In this document: positions 44,579 to 53,928 of the stretch, piece by piece
Position numbering within the stretch: position 1 is the stretch's first letter
Layout: each line of letters opens with the position of its first letter
Source: Tenacibaculum sp. 1_MG-2023
GTDB taxonomy: Bacteria; Bacteroidota; Bacteroidia; Flavobacteriales; Flavobacteriaceae
NCBI RefSeq assembly: GCF_030547425.1
Contig: NZ_JAUORH010000012.1
Span: forward strand, 40,557 to 104,556
DNA length: 64,000 nt
Direction of reading: 5' to 3'
The notes under the pieces: model-generated
What the model saw: the letters and a program-made list of their open reading frames with translations, nothing else
The model's database searches: none
What the model was told of the DNA's origin: nothing
Position numbers and translations under genes: made by a program

Positions 44579-45508
44579 TTAACTGTTTTTATGAATTGCT
44601 TGAATAAAAATATCATTAGCACTTGGTATCAACTCTACAAAATGCTGCACCTCTCCTTGAGTAGCTAAATACGATAATAAATCGTTCGCTGAATTTCCGT
44701 TAGTAAGTTTTACATTTAACTTTAACCCATCATTTAACAATCTAAAATCTGCCGGTAATACTTCAAAGTTTTGTTTTAGCTTCTGCTCCACTTCTCTTGA
44801 GTTAGAAGTTACTAACCCTATTTGAAAAGTATTTGTTCTAAACTCTTTTTTAATATCGTCTAGTTTACCATCTAAAATTTTATTCGACTTATTAATCAAC
44901 GCTATATAATCACACATTTCCTCCACACTCTCCATTCTATGTGTAGAAAAGATAATCGTAGCTCCTTCATCTCGTAACTGTAAAATTTCTTTTGCTATTA
45001 GTTGTGCATTAATAGGGTCGAATCCTGAAAACGGCTCATCAAAAATTAACAATTTAGGTTGGTGAAGTACTGTTACAATAAACTGAACTTTCTGAGCCAT
45101 TCCTTTTGAAAGCTCTTCAATTTTTTTATTCCACCATGCTCCAATATCAAATTTATCAAACCAATATTTTAAGCGTTTCTTTGCTTCCGATTTACTTAAC
45201 CCTTTTAATTGAGCAAGATATAATGCCTGCTCTCCTACCTTCATACTTTTATACAAACCACGTTCTTCAGGTAAATACCCTATATATTCTATATGATTAG
45301 GAGCTAGCTTCTCTCCATCTAAAATAATTTCACCTGCATCTGGCATTGTTATTTGATTGATGATTCTAATAAGCGAGGTTTTTCCTGCTCCATTAGGACC
45401 TAACAAACCAAAAACACTTCCTTTAGGTATGTGCATCGACACATTATTTAATGCAGTATAATCGCCGTAACGCTTTACTACATTATTAACTTCTAATAAA
45501 TTGCTCAT
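44579..45508 (-). CDS. ABC transporter ATP-binding protein (NatA-like)
   Basis: ATPase subunit (309 aa) with Walker A GPNGAGKTSLI (about 36-46), Q-loop region, signature ELSKGMAQKVQF, Walker B LLIFDEPFSGFDPINAQ and H-loop STHRMESVEEMCD. The last ~90 residues form a C-terminal extension found in NatA/CcmA-type exporters. It pairs with the permease 3 bases downstream. Confidence 0.92.
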   Translation of the reverse strand: MSNLLEVNNVVKRYGDYTALNNVSMHIPKGSVFGLLGPNGAGKTSLIRIINQITMPDAGEIILDGEKLAPNHIEYIGYLPEERGLYKSMKVGEQALYLAQLKGLSKSEAKKRLKYWFDKFDIGAWWNKKIEELSKGMAQKVQFIVTVLHQPKLLIFDEPFSGFDPINAQLIAKEILQLRDEGATIIFSTHRMESVEEMCDYIALINKSNKILDGKLDDIKKEFRTNTFQIGLVTSNSREVEQKLKQNFEVLPADFRLLNDGLKLNVKLTNGNSANDLLSYLATQGEVQHFVELIPSANDIFIQAIHKNS

Positions 45509-45631
45509 AGATTTTATAGTTGATTAATTACCGTTTATTTAAAAACAGTAGTGACAAACTTACATATTTTTATACTCAATTAGTATACGCTTCTCTCTAA
45601 ACGTTACAAGATTATTTTTTTGTTAATTTTA

Positions 45632-45645
45632 TTATGCATGCATAA
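45632..45645. promoter_or_regulatory. Palindromic operator 1 of the marR-fad operon
   Basis: TTATGCATGCATAA is a perfect 14-bp palindrome upstream of marR. Its centre is 30 bp (about three helical turns) from operator 2, so two MarR dimers could bind on one face of the DNA. Confidence 0.7.
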
Positions 45646-45662
45646 CTTTTTTTGCAAAATAC

Positions 45663-45674
45663 TATGCATGCATA
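45663..45674. promoter_or_regulatory. Palindromic operator 2 of the marR-fad operon
   Basis: TATGCATGCATA, the same core palindrome as operator 1, ends 11 bases before the -7 element, so bound repressor would block RNA polymerase. Confidence 0.7.
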
Positions 45675-45685
45675 ATAAAATTTTA

Positions 45686-45693
45686 TATATTTG
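45686..45693 (+). promoter_or_regulatory. -7 promoter element of marR-fad operon
   Basis: TATATTTG matches TAnnTTTG exactly and lies just 6 bases before the ATG of marR at 45700; the message may be leaderless or nearly so. No well-spaced -33 TTG is present. Confidence 0.5.
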
Positions 45694-45699
45694 GCATTC

Positions 45700-46161
45700 A
45701 TGGACAAGGATAAATCAATAGATCACCAATTAAGAGCCACGTGGCAAGCAGTTGCGAAAATGTACAACGAGCAGGCTGCAAAGCACGATAGCACTATGGC
45801 TACGGCTTTTGCTTTATTGAATATAGATTCTGAAAACGGTACTCCTTCAACTGCATTGGGTCCGTTAATGGGAATGGAACCTACAAGTCTTTCTCGTTTG
45901 TTAAAAACAATGGAAGATAAGGGAGTTATATGTCGCGAGAAAAATCCTAATGATGGTAGAAGCGTTATTTTAAAACTTACCGAATACGGTAAAGAAATGC
46001 GTGAAGTTTCTAAAGGACACGTATACCAATTCAATAATAAAGTAAGAGAACATATTACTGAAGAAGAGCTAGACACCTTCTTTAAAGTAACCACAACAAT
46101 AAACAAACTAATTACAGATAAGTTAATATACGAAGAAGATATTGACAATAAAGCTGTATAA
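45700..46161 (+). CDS. MarR family regulator of beta-oxidation operon
   Basis: MarR-type winged-helix regulator (153 aa from ATG 45700; the frame is open from a TTG at 45691 that belongs to the promoter). The wing and recognition helix region reads GMEPTSLSRLLKTMEDKGVICREKNPNDGRSVILKLTEYG. It lies 17 bases before the fatty-acid oxidation gene and behind two palindromes, so it very probably represses its own operon, with acyl-CoA as a likely signal (inference). Confidence 0.88.
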   Translation: MDKDKSIDHQLRATWQAVAKMYNEQAAKHDSTMATAFALLNIDSENGTPSTALGPLMGMEPTSLSRLLKTMEDKGVICREKNPNDGRSVILKLTEYGKEMREVSKGHVYQFNNKVREHITEEELDTFFKVTTTINKLITDKLIYEEDIDNKAV

Positions 46162-46178
46162 AACAAACCAACAAACAA

Positions 46179-48584
46179 ATGGCAAGAAGAATTAAAAAAG
46201 TAGCAATTATCGGTTCTGGTATCATGGGATCAGGTATTGCATGTCATTTTGCTAACATTGGCGTTGAAGTGTTGCTTTTGGACATCGTTCCGAGAGAGCT
46301 TAACGACAAAGAAAAAGCAAAAGGACTAACCTTAGAAGACAAAGTAGTTCGTAACCGTTTGGTAAATGATGCTTTGACTGCTTCATTAAAGTCAAAACCA
46401 TCACCTATCTACAATAAAAAATTTGCAGATAGAATTACTACAGGTAACCTTGAAGACGATTTACATAAAATAAAAGATGTAGATTGGATTATGGAGGTTG
46501 TTGTTGAACGCTTAGACATTAAACAAAGTGTTTTTGAACAAGTTGAAAAACACCGTACACCTGGTACTATAATTTCTACCAATACTTCTGGAATTCCTAT
46601 TAAATTTATGAACGAAGGACGTAGTGAAGATTTCCGTAAACACTTTGCGGTAACACACTTTTTTAACCCTCCTCGTTATTTAAAATTATTTGAAGTTGTT
46701 CCAGGACCTGACTGTAAGCAAGAAGTTACTGACTTCTTAATGGATTATGGTTCTAAATTCTTAGGAAAAACTTCAGTATTAGCAAAAGATACACCAGCGT
46801 TTATTGGTAACCGTATAGGTATCTTCGGAATCCAATCGTTATTCCACCAAGTAAAAGAATTAGGCTTAACTATTGAAGAAGTTGATAAGTTAACAGGACC
46901 AGTTATTGGACGACCAAAATCAGCTACTTTCCGTACTGTTGATGTTGTTGGATTAGATACTTTAGTACATGTTGCTAACGGAATCTATGAAAACTGTCCT
47001 AACGACGAAGCTCACGACTTATTCAAGTTACCAGATTTCATCGACACCATGATGGAAAATAAATGGTTAGGGAACAAAACCAAACAAGGTTTTTACAAGA
47101 AAACTAAAAATGCTGAAGGAAAACGTGAAATTTTAGCGTTAGACTTAGATACGATGGAGTACCGTCCGTCTAAAAAAGCAAAATTCGCTACCTTAGAATT
47201 AACAAAAACAATCGATAAGCCAATTGACCGATTTAAAGTTTTAGTTGGCGGAAAAGATAAAGCGGGAGAATTCTACCGTAAAAACTTCGCAGCAATGTTT
47301 GCGTACGTTCAAAATAGAATTCCAGAAATTTCTGATGAATTATACAGAATTGACGATGCCATGAAAGCAGGTTTCGGATGGGAAAATGGTCCTTTCGAAA
47401 TTTGGGATGCTGTAGGAGTTGAAAAAGGTATCGAATTAATGAAAGCTGAAGGAAAAGAACCTGCTGCTTGGGTTACAGAAATGGTAGCTAAAGGAGAAAA
47501 GTCTTTCTATACAGTTAAAGACGGTGCAACATATTACTACGATGTACCAGCAAAAGCACAAGTTAAAAAACCAGGACAAGATTCATTTATCATCTTAGAT
47601 AACATTCGTAAAACTACCGAGGTATTCAAAAACTCTGGTGTTGTTATTGAAGATTTAGGAGACGGAATCTTAAACTGTGAATTCCAATCTAAAATGAACA
47701 CTATTGGTGGTGATGTTTTAGCTGGATTAAATAAAGCAGTTGATTTAGCTGAAAAAGACTTCCAAGGGTTAGTAATTGGTAACCAAGCTGCAAACTTCTC
47801 AGTAGGTGCCAACATCGGAATGATTTTTATGATGGCTGTTGAGCAAGAGTACGATGAGTTAAACATGGCTATCAAATATTTCCAAGATACCATGATACGT
47901 ATGCGTTACTCTTCAATTCCTACTATTGCTGCTCCTCACGGAATGGCGTTAGGTGGTGGTTGTGAATTATCATTACACGCAGATAAAGTAGTTGCTGCTG
48001 CTGAAACCTACATCGGATTAGTAGAGTTTGGAGTTGGAGTAATTCCTGGTGGTGGTGGATCTAAAGAAATGGCTGTAAGAGCTCAAGACTTATTCCACAC
48101 TGGTGATGTTCAATTAAACGTGTTACAAGAGCACTTCTTAACTATTGGTATGGCAAAAGTGGCGACTTCAGCTTATGAAGCGTACGACTTAAACTTACTA
48201 CAAAAAGGAAAAGACGTTGTGGTTGTAAACAAAGACCGTCAAATAGCAGAAGCTAAAAAACACGCTATATTATTAGCAGAGGCAGGGTATACACAACCTG
48301 TAAAACGTAAAGATGTTTTAGTATTAGGTAAGCAAGCCTTAGGTATGTTCTTAGTAGGAACAGACTCTATGGAAGCTTCTAAATATATTTCTGAACACGA
48401 TCAGAAAATTGCAAACAAACTAGCCTATGTAATGGCTGGAGGAGATTTATCAGAACCAACAAAAGTTACTGAGCAGTATTTATTAGACCTTGAACGTGAA
48501 GCTTTCTTAAGTTTAACTACAGAACGTAAAACGTTAGAGCGTATTCAGCACATGTTAAAAACTGGTAAACCTTTACGTAATTAA
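46179..48584 (+). CDS. 3-hydroxyacyl-CoA dehydrogenase / enoyl-CoA hydratase fusion
   Basis: Bifunctional beta-oxidation enzyme (801 aa). The N-terminal NAD-binding HAD domain has VAIIGSGIMGSGIACHFAN and FFNPPRYLKLFEVVPG; a second HAD C-terminal domain follows (FGWENGPFEIWDAVG); the C-terminal half is a crotonase domain with ANFSVGANIG, HGMALGGGCELSLHAD and GVGVIPGGGGS. The order HAD then hydratase is the FadB-reversed form of Bacteroidota. It acts with the thiolase and acyl-CoA dehydrogenase downstream. Confidence 0.93.
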   Translation: MARRIKKVAIIGSGIMGSGIACHFANIGVEVLLLDIVPRELNDKEKAKGLTLEDKVVRNRLVNDALTASLKSKPSPIYNKKFADRITTGNLEDDLHKIKDVDWIMEVVVERLDIKQSVFEQVEKHRTPGTIISTNTSGIPIKFMNEGRSEDFRKHFAVTHFFNPPRYLKLFEVVPGPDCKQEVTDFLMDYGSKFLGKTSVLAKDTPAFIGNRIGIFGIQSLFHQVKELGLTIEEVDKLTGPVIGRPKSATFRTVDVVGLDTLVHVANGIYENCPNDEAHDLFKLPDFIDTMMENKWLGNKTKQGFYKKTKNAEGKREILALDLDTMEYRPSKKAKFATLELTKTIDKPIDRFKVLVGGKDKAGEFYRKNFAAMFAYVQNRIPEISDELYRIDDAMKAGFGWENGPFEIWDAVGVEKGIELMKAEGKEPAAWVTEMVAKGEKSFYTVKDGATYYYDVPAKAQVKKPGQDSFIILDNIRKTTEVFKNSGVVIEDLGDGILNCEFQSKMNTIGGDVLAGLNKAVDLAEKDFQGLVIGNQAANFSVGANIGMIFMMAVEQEYDELNMAIKYFQDTMIRMRYSSIPTIAAPHGMALGGGCELSLHADKVVAAAETYIGLVEFGVGVIPGGGGSKEMAVRAQDLFHTGDVQLNVLQEHFLTIGMAKVATSAYEAYDLNLLQKGKDVVVVNKDRQIAEAKKHAILLAEAGYTQPVKRKDVLVLGKQALGMFLVGTDSMEASKYISEHDQKIANKLAYVMAGGDLSEPTKVTEQYLLDLEREAFLSLTTERKTLERIQHMLKTGKPLRN

Positions 48585-48593
48585 AATTACTAT

Positions 48594-48644
48594 GCTATTA
48601 GCCTCTAGCTGTTAGCAAATAGCTAAAAGCCAATAGCCAAAAGC
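48594..48644 (+). repeat. Intergenic palindrome upstream of thiolase gene
   Basis: Arms 48594-48616 and 48622-48644 are built from GCTATTAGC/GCTGTTAGC-like units and match at about 16 of 23 positions around a 5-base loop. It ends 8 bases before the thiolase ATG and may shape its translation. Confidence 0.5.
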
Positions 48645-48652
48645 AAGAAAAT

Positions 48653-49843
48653 ATGAAAACAGCATATATAGTAAAAGGATATAGAACCGCCGTAGGGAAA
48701 TCTAAAAAAGGTGTGTTCAGATTTAAAAGAGCTGACGAATTAGCTGCTGAAACCATCAAGTATATGATGGAAAAGTTGCCAGAATTCGACGTAAAGCGTA
48801 TCGACGATGTTATTGTTGGTAACGCGATGCCTGAAGGTTCTCAAGGATTAAACATGGCAAGAATTATTTCGTTAATCGGATTAGATTCTGTAGATGTTCC
48901 TGGAGTTACCGTAAACCGTTTCTGTTCATCAGGATTAGAAACTATTGGTATGGCAGTAGCAAAAATTCAGTCTGGAATGGCAGAGTGTATTATTGCTGGT
49001 GGAGCAGAAAGTATGAGTTCTGTACCAATGACAGGTTTTAAACCAGAATTAAACTACGATATCGTAAACGCAGGTCACGAAGATTACTATTGGGGAATGG
49101 GTAATACTGCAGAAGCAGTAGCGCAACAATACAATGTATCTCGTGCAGATCAAGATCAATTTGCTTACGAATCGCACATGAAAGCTTTAAAAGCGTTAGA
49201 TAGCGATCGTTTTCAAGATCAAATAGCACCAATCGATGTAGAAGAAACCTACATTGATGCAAACGGAAAACGTGCCACAAGAAATTATACAGTTACTAAA
49301 GACGAAGGTCCACGTCGTGGAACTAGCGTAGAAGCCTTAGCAAGATTACGTCCAGTATTCGCTGCTGATGGTTCTGTTACCGCTGGTAACTCATCACAAA
49401 CAAGTGACGGAGCTGCTTTCGTAATGGTAATGAGTGAAGATATGGTAAAGGAATTAGGTATTCAACCAGAAGCTCGTTTAGTAAGTTATGCAGCAGCAGG
49501 AGTACCCCCTCGTATTATGGGAATTGGTCCTATAGCAGCAATACCAAAAGCATTAAAACAAGCAGGTTTACAACAAAATGATATTGAATTAATTGAGCTA
49601 AACGAAGCGTTTGCTTCACAATCGTTAGCTGTTATTCGCGAATTAGGATTAAATCCGGATATCGTTAACGTAAACGGTGGAGCAATTGCTTTAGGTCACC
49701 CATTAGGATGTACTGGTGGTAAATTATCTGTTCAGTTATTTGATGAAATGCGTAAGCGCAACATGAATAACAAATACGGAATGGTAACCATGTGTGTAGG
49801 TACCGGTCAAGGTGCTGCAGGTATTTTTGAATTCTTAAATTAG
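48653..49843 (+). CDS. Acetyl-CoA acyltransferase (thiolase)
   Basis: Thiolase (396 aa) for the last step of beta-oxidation. The nucleophilic Cys is in VNRFCSSGLETIGMA (about 89), and the C-terminal motifs are NVNGGAIALGHPLGCTGG and MCVGTGQGAAGIFEF (general base Cys and His). Length and order are normal. Third gene of the MarR-controlled operon. Confidence 0.95.
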   Translation: MKTAYIVKGYRTAVGKSKKGVFRFKRADELAAETIKYMMEKLPEFDVKRIDDVIVGNAMPEGSQGLNMARIISLIGLDSVDVPGVTVNRFCSSGLETIGMAVAKIQSGMAECIIAGGAESMSSVPMTGFKPELNYDIVNAGHEDYYWGMGNTAEAVAQQYNVSRADQDQFAYESHMKALKALDSDRFQDQIAPIDVEETYIDANGKRATRNYTVTKDEGPRRGTSVEALARLRPVFAADGSVTAGNSSQTSDGAAFVMVMSEDMVKELGIQPEARLVSYAAAGVPPRIMGIGPIAAIPKALKQAGLQQNDIELIELNEAFASQSLAVIRELGLNPDIVNVNGGAIALGHPLGCTGGKLSVQLFDEMRKRNMNNKYGMVTMCVGTGQGAAGIFEFLN

Positions 49844-49855
49844 AATTAAGATATA

Positions 49856-49942
49856 AGTATTGAGTATTGAGAATTTTCTCATCTCTTTTAAAAAATAAGT
49901 AACAAAATTATAAAAGTAGTTAGTATCTCAATACTCACTACT
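49856..49942 (+). repeat. Intergenic palindrome upstream of acyl-CoA dehydrogenase gene
   Basis: AGTATTGAGTATTGAGA (49856-49872) is complementary to TCTCAATACTCACTACT (49926-49942) at 16 of 17 positions, with a 53-base loop. Sequence is unrelated to the palindromes at 33385 and 48594, but the position before a start codon is the same. Confidence 0.55.
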
Positions 49943-49962
49943 AAATACTAAAATCTAAGATT

Positions 49963-51771
49963 ATGTCAGAATTAAATAAAGATATTTTACGCGGAGGGCA
50001 GTTCCTAGTAAAAGAAACAAAATGCGAAGATATATTTACTCCTGAAGATTTTTCAGAAGAGCAAACAATGATGCGTGATGCGGTTAAAGAATTTAACGAC
50101 CGTGAAATTATTCCTCATAAAGCTCGTTTCGAGGCAAAAGATTATGCACTTACCCAAGAAACTATGCGTAAAGCTGGTGAATTAGGGTTTTTAGGTGTGG
50201 CTGTTCCTGAAGCGTATGGCGGATTAGGAATGGGATTCGTTTCTACCATGTTAACATGTGATTACATTTCAAGTGGAACAGGATCTTTTAGTACTGCTTT
50301 TGGTGCACATACAGGTATTGGTACGATGCCAATTACTTTATATGGTACCGAAGAGCAAAAGCAAAAATATGTTCCTGCGTTAGCAATGGGAGAGCGTTTT
50401 GGAGCTTACTGTTTAACTGAACCAGGAGCAGGATCGGATGCGAATTCTGGTAAAACTACTGCTGAGTTAACTGAAGACGGAAAGCACTACAAAATTAACG
50501 GACAAAAAATGTGGATTTCGAATGCAGGTTTTGCTGAAATCTTTATCGTTTTTGCTCGTATCGAAGACGATAAAAACATTACTGGTTTTATCTTAGAATA
50601 TGATAAAAACAATCCTAACGGAGTAACTTTAGGAGAAGAAGAACACAAATTAGGTATTCGTGCATCATCTACACGTCAGGTATTTTTCAACGATACATTA
50701 ATTCCTGTTGAAAACATGTTATCTGTTCGTGGTGGTGGATTCAAAATTGCAATGAACGCCTTAAACGTTGGTCGTATTAAATTAGCTGGTGCTTGTTTAG
50801 ATTCTCAAAGAAGAATTATTAGCCATGCTGTAAACTATGCTAACGAGCGTAAACAATTTAAAACTCCAATTGCTGAATTTGGAGCTATTAAAATGAAGTT
50901 AGCTGAAATGGCTACTAGTGCTTATGTTGGTGAATCTGCATCATACAGAGCTGCTAAAAATATTGAAGATAGAATTGCTATCCGTGAAGCTGAAGGAAGC
51001 TCTCACCAAGATGCAGAATTAAAAGGTGTTGAAGAGTATGCTATTGAATGTTCAATCTTAAAAGTAGCAGTTTCAGAAGACGTACAAAACTGTGCTGATG
51101 AAGGAATTCAAATTTACGGAGGTATGGGATTCTCTGAAGAAACTCCAATGGAGTCTGCTTGGAGAGATGCTCGTATTGCTCGTATTTACGAAGGAACTAA
51201 CGAAATTAACCGTTTATTATCGGTAGGAATGTTAGTTAAAAAAGCCATGAAAGGTCATGTAGATTTATTAAATCCTGCAATGGCAGTTCAAAACGAATTA
51301 ATGGGAATTCCTTCTTTTGATACTCCAGATTATTCTGAATTATTCTCAGAAGAAAAAGAGATGATCGCTAAATTGAAGAAAGTATTCTTAATGGTAGCAG
51401 GTGCTGCTTTACAAAAATTTGGCCCTGAATTAGAACAACACCAACAGTTATTAACCGCTGCTTCAAATATTTTAATTGAAGTATACATGGCAGAGTCTGG
51501 AATTTTAAGAACTGAAAAGAACGTGAAGCGTTTTGGTGAAGATGCTCAAAAAGAACAGATTGCTATGGCGAAGTTATACTTATACAACGCTGTAGAAACT
51601 ATTACTAAAAGTGCAAGAGAAGGAATTATTTCTTTCGCTGAAGGTGATGAGCAACGTATGATGTTAATGGGACTTAAGCGTTTTACAAAATACGCAAACT
51701 ACCCTAACGTAGTTGAGTTACGTAACACAATCGCAGAAAAATTAAAAGCAGAAAATAAATACTGCTTCTAA
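49963..51771 (+). CDS. Acyl-CoA dehydrogenase, long-chain type
   Basis: Acyl-CoA dehydrogenase (602 aa) with the usual three domains (YCLTEPGAGSDANSGKTTA, MWISNAGFAEIFIVFARI, NERKQFKTPIAEFGAIKMKLAEM, QIYGGMGFSEETPMESAWRDARI, YEGTNEINR) and an extra C-terminal region of about 150 residues, like the very-long-chain group. Fourth gene of the operon: MarR, HAD/hydratase, thiolase, dehydrogenase. It should act on long-chain acyl-CoA. Confidence 0.94.
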   Translation: MSELNKDILRGGQFLVKETKCEDIFTPEDFSEEQTMMRDAVKEFNDREIIPHKARFEAKDYALTQETMRKAGELGFLGVAVPEAYGGLGMGFVSTMLTCDYISSGTGSFSTAFGAHTGIGTMPITLYGTEEQKQKYVPALAMGERFGAYCLTEPGAGSDANSGKTTAELTEDGKHYKINGQKMWISNAGFAEIFIVFARIEDDKNITGFILEYDKNNPNGVTLGEEEHKLGIRASSTRQVFFNDTLIPVENMLSVRGGGFKIAMNALNVGRIKLAGACLDSQRRIISHAVNYANERKQFKTPIAEFGAIKMKLAEMATSAYVGESASYRAAKNIEDRIAIREAEGSSHQDAELKGVEEYAIECSILKVAVSEDVQNCADEGIQIYGGMGFSEETPMESAWRDARIARIYEGTNEINRLLSVGMLVKKAMKGHVDLLNPAMAVQNELMGIPSFDTPDYSELFSEEKEMIAKLKKVFLMVAGAALQKFGPELEQHQQLLTAASNILIEVYMAESGILRTEKNVKRFGEDAQKEQIAMAKLYLYNAVETITKSAREGIISFAEGDEQRMMLMGLKRFTKYANYPNVVELRNTIAEKLKAENKYCF

Positions 51772-51778
51772 ACATATT

Positions 51779-51817
51779 AAAACTACCTAATGTTGCTAAC
51801 AAGCATAGGTGGTTTTT
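51779..51817 (+). terminator. Terminator of the beta-oxidation operon
   Basis: AAAACTACCTA (51779-51789) pairs with TAGGTGGTTTT (51806-51816) with one wobble, then TTTTT. Confidence 0.75.
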
Positions 51818-51865
51818 AAAAATTTTCTTCAACTTTTATAGGTTTTAGAATTTAGTTGTTTGTTT

Positions 51866-51905
51866 AAAAGATCGTCAAATTAATTTTTGGCGGTCTTTTT
51901 TTTGT
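51866..51905 (+). terminator. Second possible terminator downstream
   Basis: AAAAGATCGTCAAA and TTTTGGCGGTCTTTTT form a stem with two wobble pairs and an AT loop, followed by a T-run. It may back up the first terminator. Confidence 0.55.
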
Positions 51906-52044
51906 CTTTAAAAATTATTATTTAACCTATACGCTACGGTATCAATACGCTTAAAAAGAAAGAGTCTTAAGTTTTTCTTAAAACGTTTTTTCATACCTTT
52001 AATGGTATATTTATTGAATCAGTCCCTATGAAAAATAAAACAGC

Positions 52045-53031
52045 ATGATAAAACTTACTACCACAGCACTACTAGGAATGGCTTTCTTAGCCATAATTAG
52101 CTGTAAAAATGAAGCAAAAAAAACAGACACACAAGAAACCGTAACTACAATAACTGATGTTACAGGAAACTATGTTTCTTCAGAATACGAAAAAAGGAAC
52201 GAAGGGTACGACTGGGTTTCAGTTGCTGTAAGACCTGCCGCAGATAACAATATAAAAATTGCTGTTCGCTCACGTGCTGACAAGAAAAAACCTACCTGTA
52301 CTTTTGACGCTCTTGCCGAAAAAACAAATGACAGCACCTACAAAGCTGTTATAAACGGTAAGACTGTAGTATTTTCTTTTAAAAACAAACAAATTTCTAT
52401 TGCCACGGCAAACAAAGAAGATAATAGTTTATTAAACTTTTACTGTTCTGGTGGAGGAAGTCTTGCGGGTTCTTATCATAAAATTGAAGGAAACATTGAC
52501 GAAACACAGATAGACAAAACCATTTTTAGAAAAAATGTGACCTTACAAGGAATTGGCTTCAACATTTCTACTCAAAAAAATGGAATGGAAACCGAGTTAA
52601 CAGTTACTCCTTACGGATTAGAAATTGATAACTCAGCTGTTACTCAAACAATTGATGGTAACGTTGTTGATGCTGAAATTGAAGATTTAAACTCTGATGG
52701 TTCTCCTGAAGTATTAATTTATACACAATCTGACGGAAGTGGAAGCTACGGAAATGTAATAGGATTTTCAGTAAACAATAAAAAATCGATGAGTCAAATA
52801 TACTTCCCTCCTATTACTGAAAATAAAAAGTTAAGTGAAGGATATATGGGACATGATGAGTTTACCATTATTGAAACAACCTTAGCGCAACGTTTTCCTA
52901 TTTATACAAAAGAAGACACCAATGCCAACCCAACGGGTGGTACTAGACAAATTAACTATAAATTGGTTGATGGTGAAGCTTCTAGAAAATTTGTAGTAAA
53001 AAACTCAACTAACTTTAACACTAACAATTAA
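52045..53031 (+). CDS. Lipoprotein, possibly lysozyme-inhibitor (PliI)-like at C-terminus
   Basis: A 328-aa lipoprotein with a signal ending in a lipobox (AIISC, Cys at about 20). The N-terminal half has paired Cys-containing strands of unknown family. The C-terminal half has VDAEIEDLNSDGSPEVLIY, GSGSYGNVIGFSVNNKKS and YFPPITENKKLSEGYMGHDEF, which resembles periplasmic i-type lysozyme inhibitors, whose functional SGxY-type motif may be the SGSYG here. It lies 10 bases before the META-domain lipoprotein gene. Confidence 0.55.
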   Translation: MIKLTTTALLGMAFLAIISCKNEAKKTDTQETVTTITDVTGNYVSSEYEKRNEGYDWVSVAVRPAADNNIKIAVRSRADKKKPTCTFDALAEKTNDSTYKAVINGKTVVFSFKNKQISIATANKEDNSLLNFYCSGGGSLAGSYHKIEGNIDETQIDKTIFRKNVTLQGIGFNISTQKNGMETELTVTPYGLEIDNSAVTQTIDGNVVDAEIEDLNSDGSPEVLIYTQSDGSGSYGNVIGFSVNNKKSMSQIYFPPITENKKLSEGYMGHDEFTIIETTLAQRFPIYTKEDTNANPTGGTRQINYKLVDGEASRKFVVKNSTNFNTNN

Positions 53032-53041
53032 ACTATTTATT

Positions 53042-53470
53042 ATGAAGAAACTATCATTTGTATTCGCAACTATTCTATTAATCACAGTGTCTTGTGCTAA
53101 AAAAGAGGCTGCTGAACAATTATATGGCACTACTTGGGAACTAGAATACATCTCTGGACCAAGAATTGCTTTTGAAGGATTGTTTCCTGATAAAAAACCA
53201 CAACTTACGTTTGATAAAGAAACAAAGAAAGCTACAGGAAACAACGGTTGTAACGGGTATACTGCTGAATTTACGTTAGGAGAAGAAAACGCGATTTCTT
53301 TTGGAGAAGCGGGGCCAACTACCATGATGTACTGCGGACAAGGGGAGCAAGAGTTTTTAAAAACCATTAAAAGAATTAACAAGTATAGTTTTGACTTAGA
53401 AGGAAAACTAAACTTATTAATGGACGATGTAACCATGATGCGTTTTAAAAAAGTAACTACTGAAGAATAA
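53042..53470 (+). CDS. META-domain lipoprotein (HslJ-like)
   Basis: A 142-aa lipoprotein: signal MKKLSFVFATILLITVSC with the lipid-bearing Cys at 18, then a META domain (WELEYISGP, ATGNNGCNGYTAEFTL, TTMMYCGQGEQEFLKTI). META proteins such as HslJ are linked to stress or antibiotic tolerance in other bacteria; role here unknown. Same operon as the preceding lipoprotein. Confidence 0.85.
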   Translation: MKKLSFVFATILLITVSCAKKEAAEQLYGTTWELEYISGPRIAFEGLFPDKKPQLTFDKETKKATGNNGCNGYTAEFTLGEENAISFGEAGPTTMMYCGQGEQEFLKTIKRINKYSFDLEGKLNLLMDDVTMMRFKKVTTEE

Positions 53471-53512
53471 TTCACGATAGTTGTTACTTTAAACGAACTA
53501 ATAACATAGGGG

Positions 53513-53566
53513 AAACCTCATACTATACAGCCTTTTTTGGGTTTGTTGGTATGAGGTTTATTTTTT
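53513..53566 (+). terminator. Terminator after META lipoprotein
   Basis: Eleven-base perfect arms AAACCTCATAC (53513-53523) and GTATGAGGTTT (53549-53559), then a T-run. Confidence 0.78.
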
Positions 53567-53642
53567 ATTGCCAAAGGCAACGTCCGCTAATAAGTATATA
53601 GTGAATGTTGGGTTGAATCTATACAGATGTAAAAGCAGAGAA

Positions 53643-53858
53643 CATGCCGTGGCATCAGCGACCCATGCCGTCGTGTCTTCGGAGCACGCCGTGATATTAG
53701 CGACCCGTGCCGTAGTGTCTTCGGAGCATGCCGTAATATCAGCGACCCATGCCGCGGTGTCAGCGACCTGCGCCGTGGTGTCTTCGGAGCATGCCGCAGT
53801 GTCTGCGGAGTACGCCGTGGTGTTAACGGAGCACGCCGTGATATCAGCGACCCGTGTT
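53643..53858. repeat. GC-rich 21-bp minisatellite, about ten units
   Basis: About ten degenerate 21-bp units alternate between GTGTCTTCGGAGCATGCC-like and GTGATATCAGCGACCCATGCC-like forms, much more GC-rich than the surroundings. Both strands stay open across it: plus strand 53568-53909 (TTG start) gives heptapeptides of the HAVVSSE/HAVISAT type, minus strand 53872-53558 (ATG start) gives SEDTTAW/VADITAC types. Neither is recognised as a protein. Between 53471 and 54118 I see no other gene, only this repeat, a hairpin at 53929 and a cassette core site at 54094. Confidence 0.8.
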
Positions 53859-53928
53859 ATGGGAGTATTCAATAAAGTGTGTCAACTCGTTTTTAATTTT
53901 CTAAATTAAGATATCAGAGGTCGTTAAT

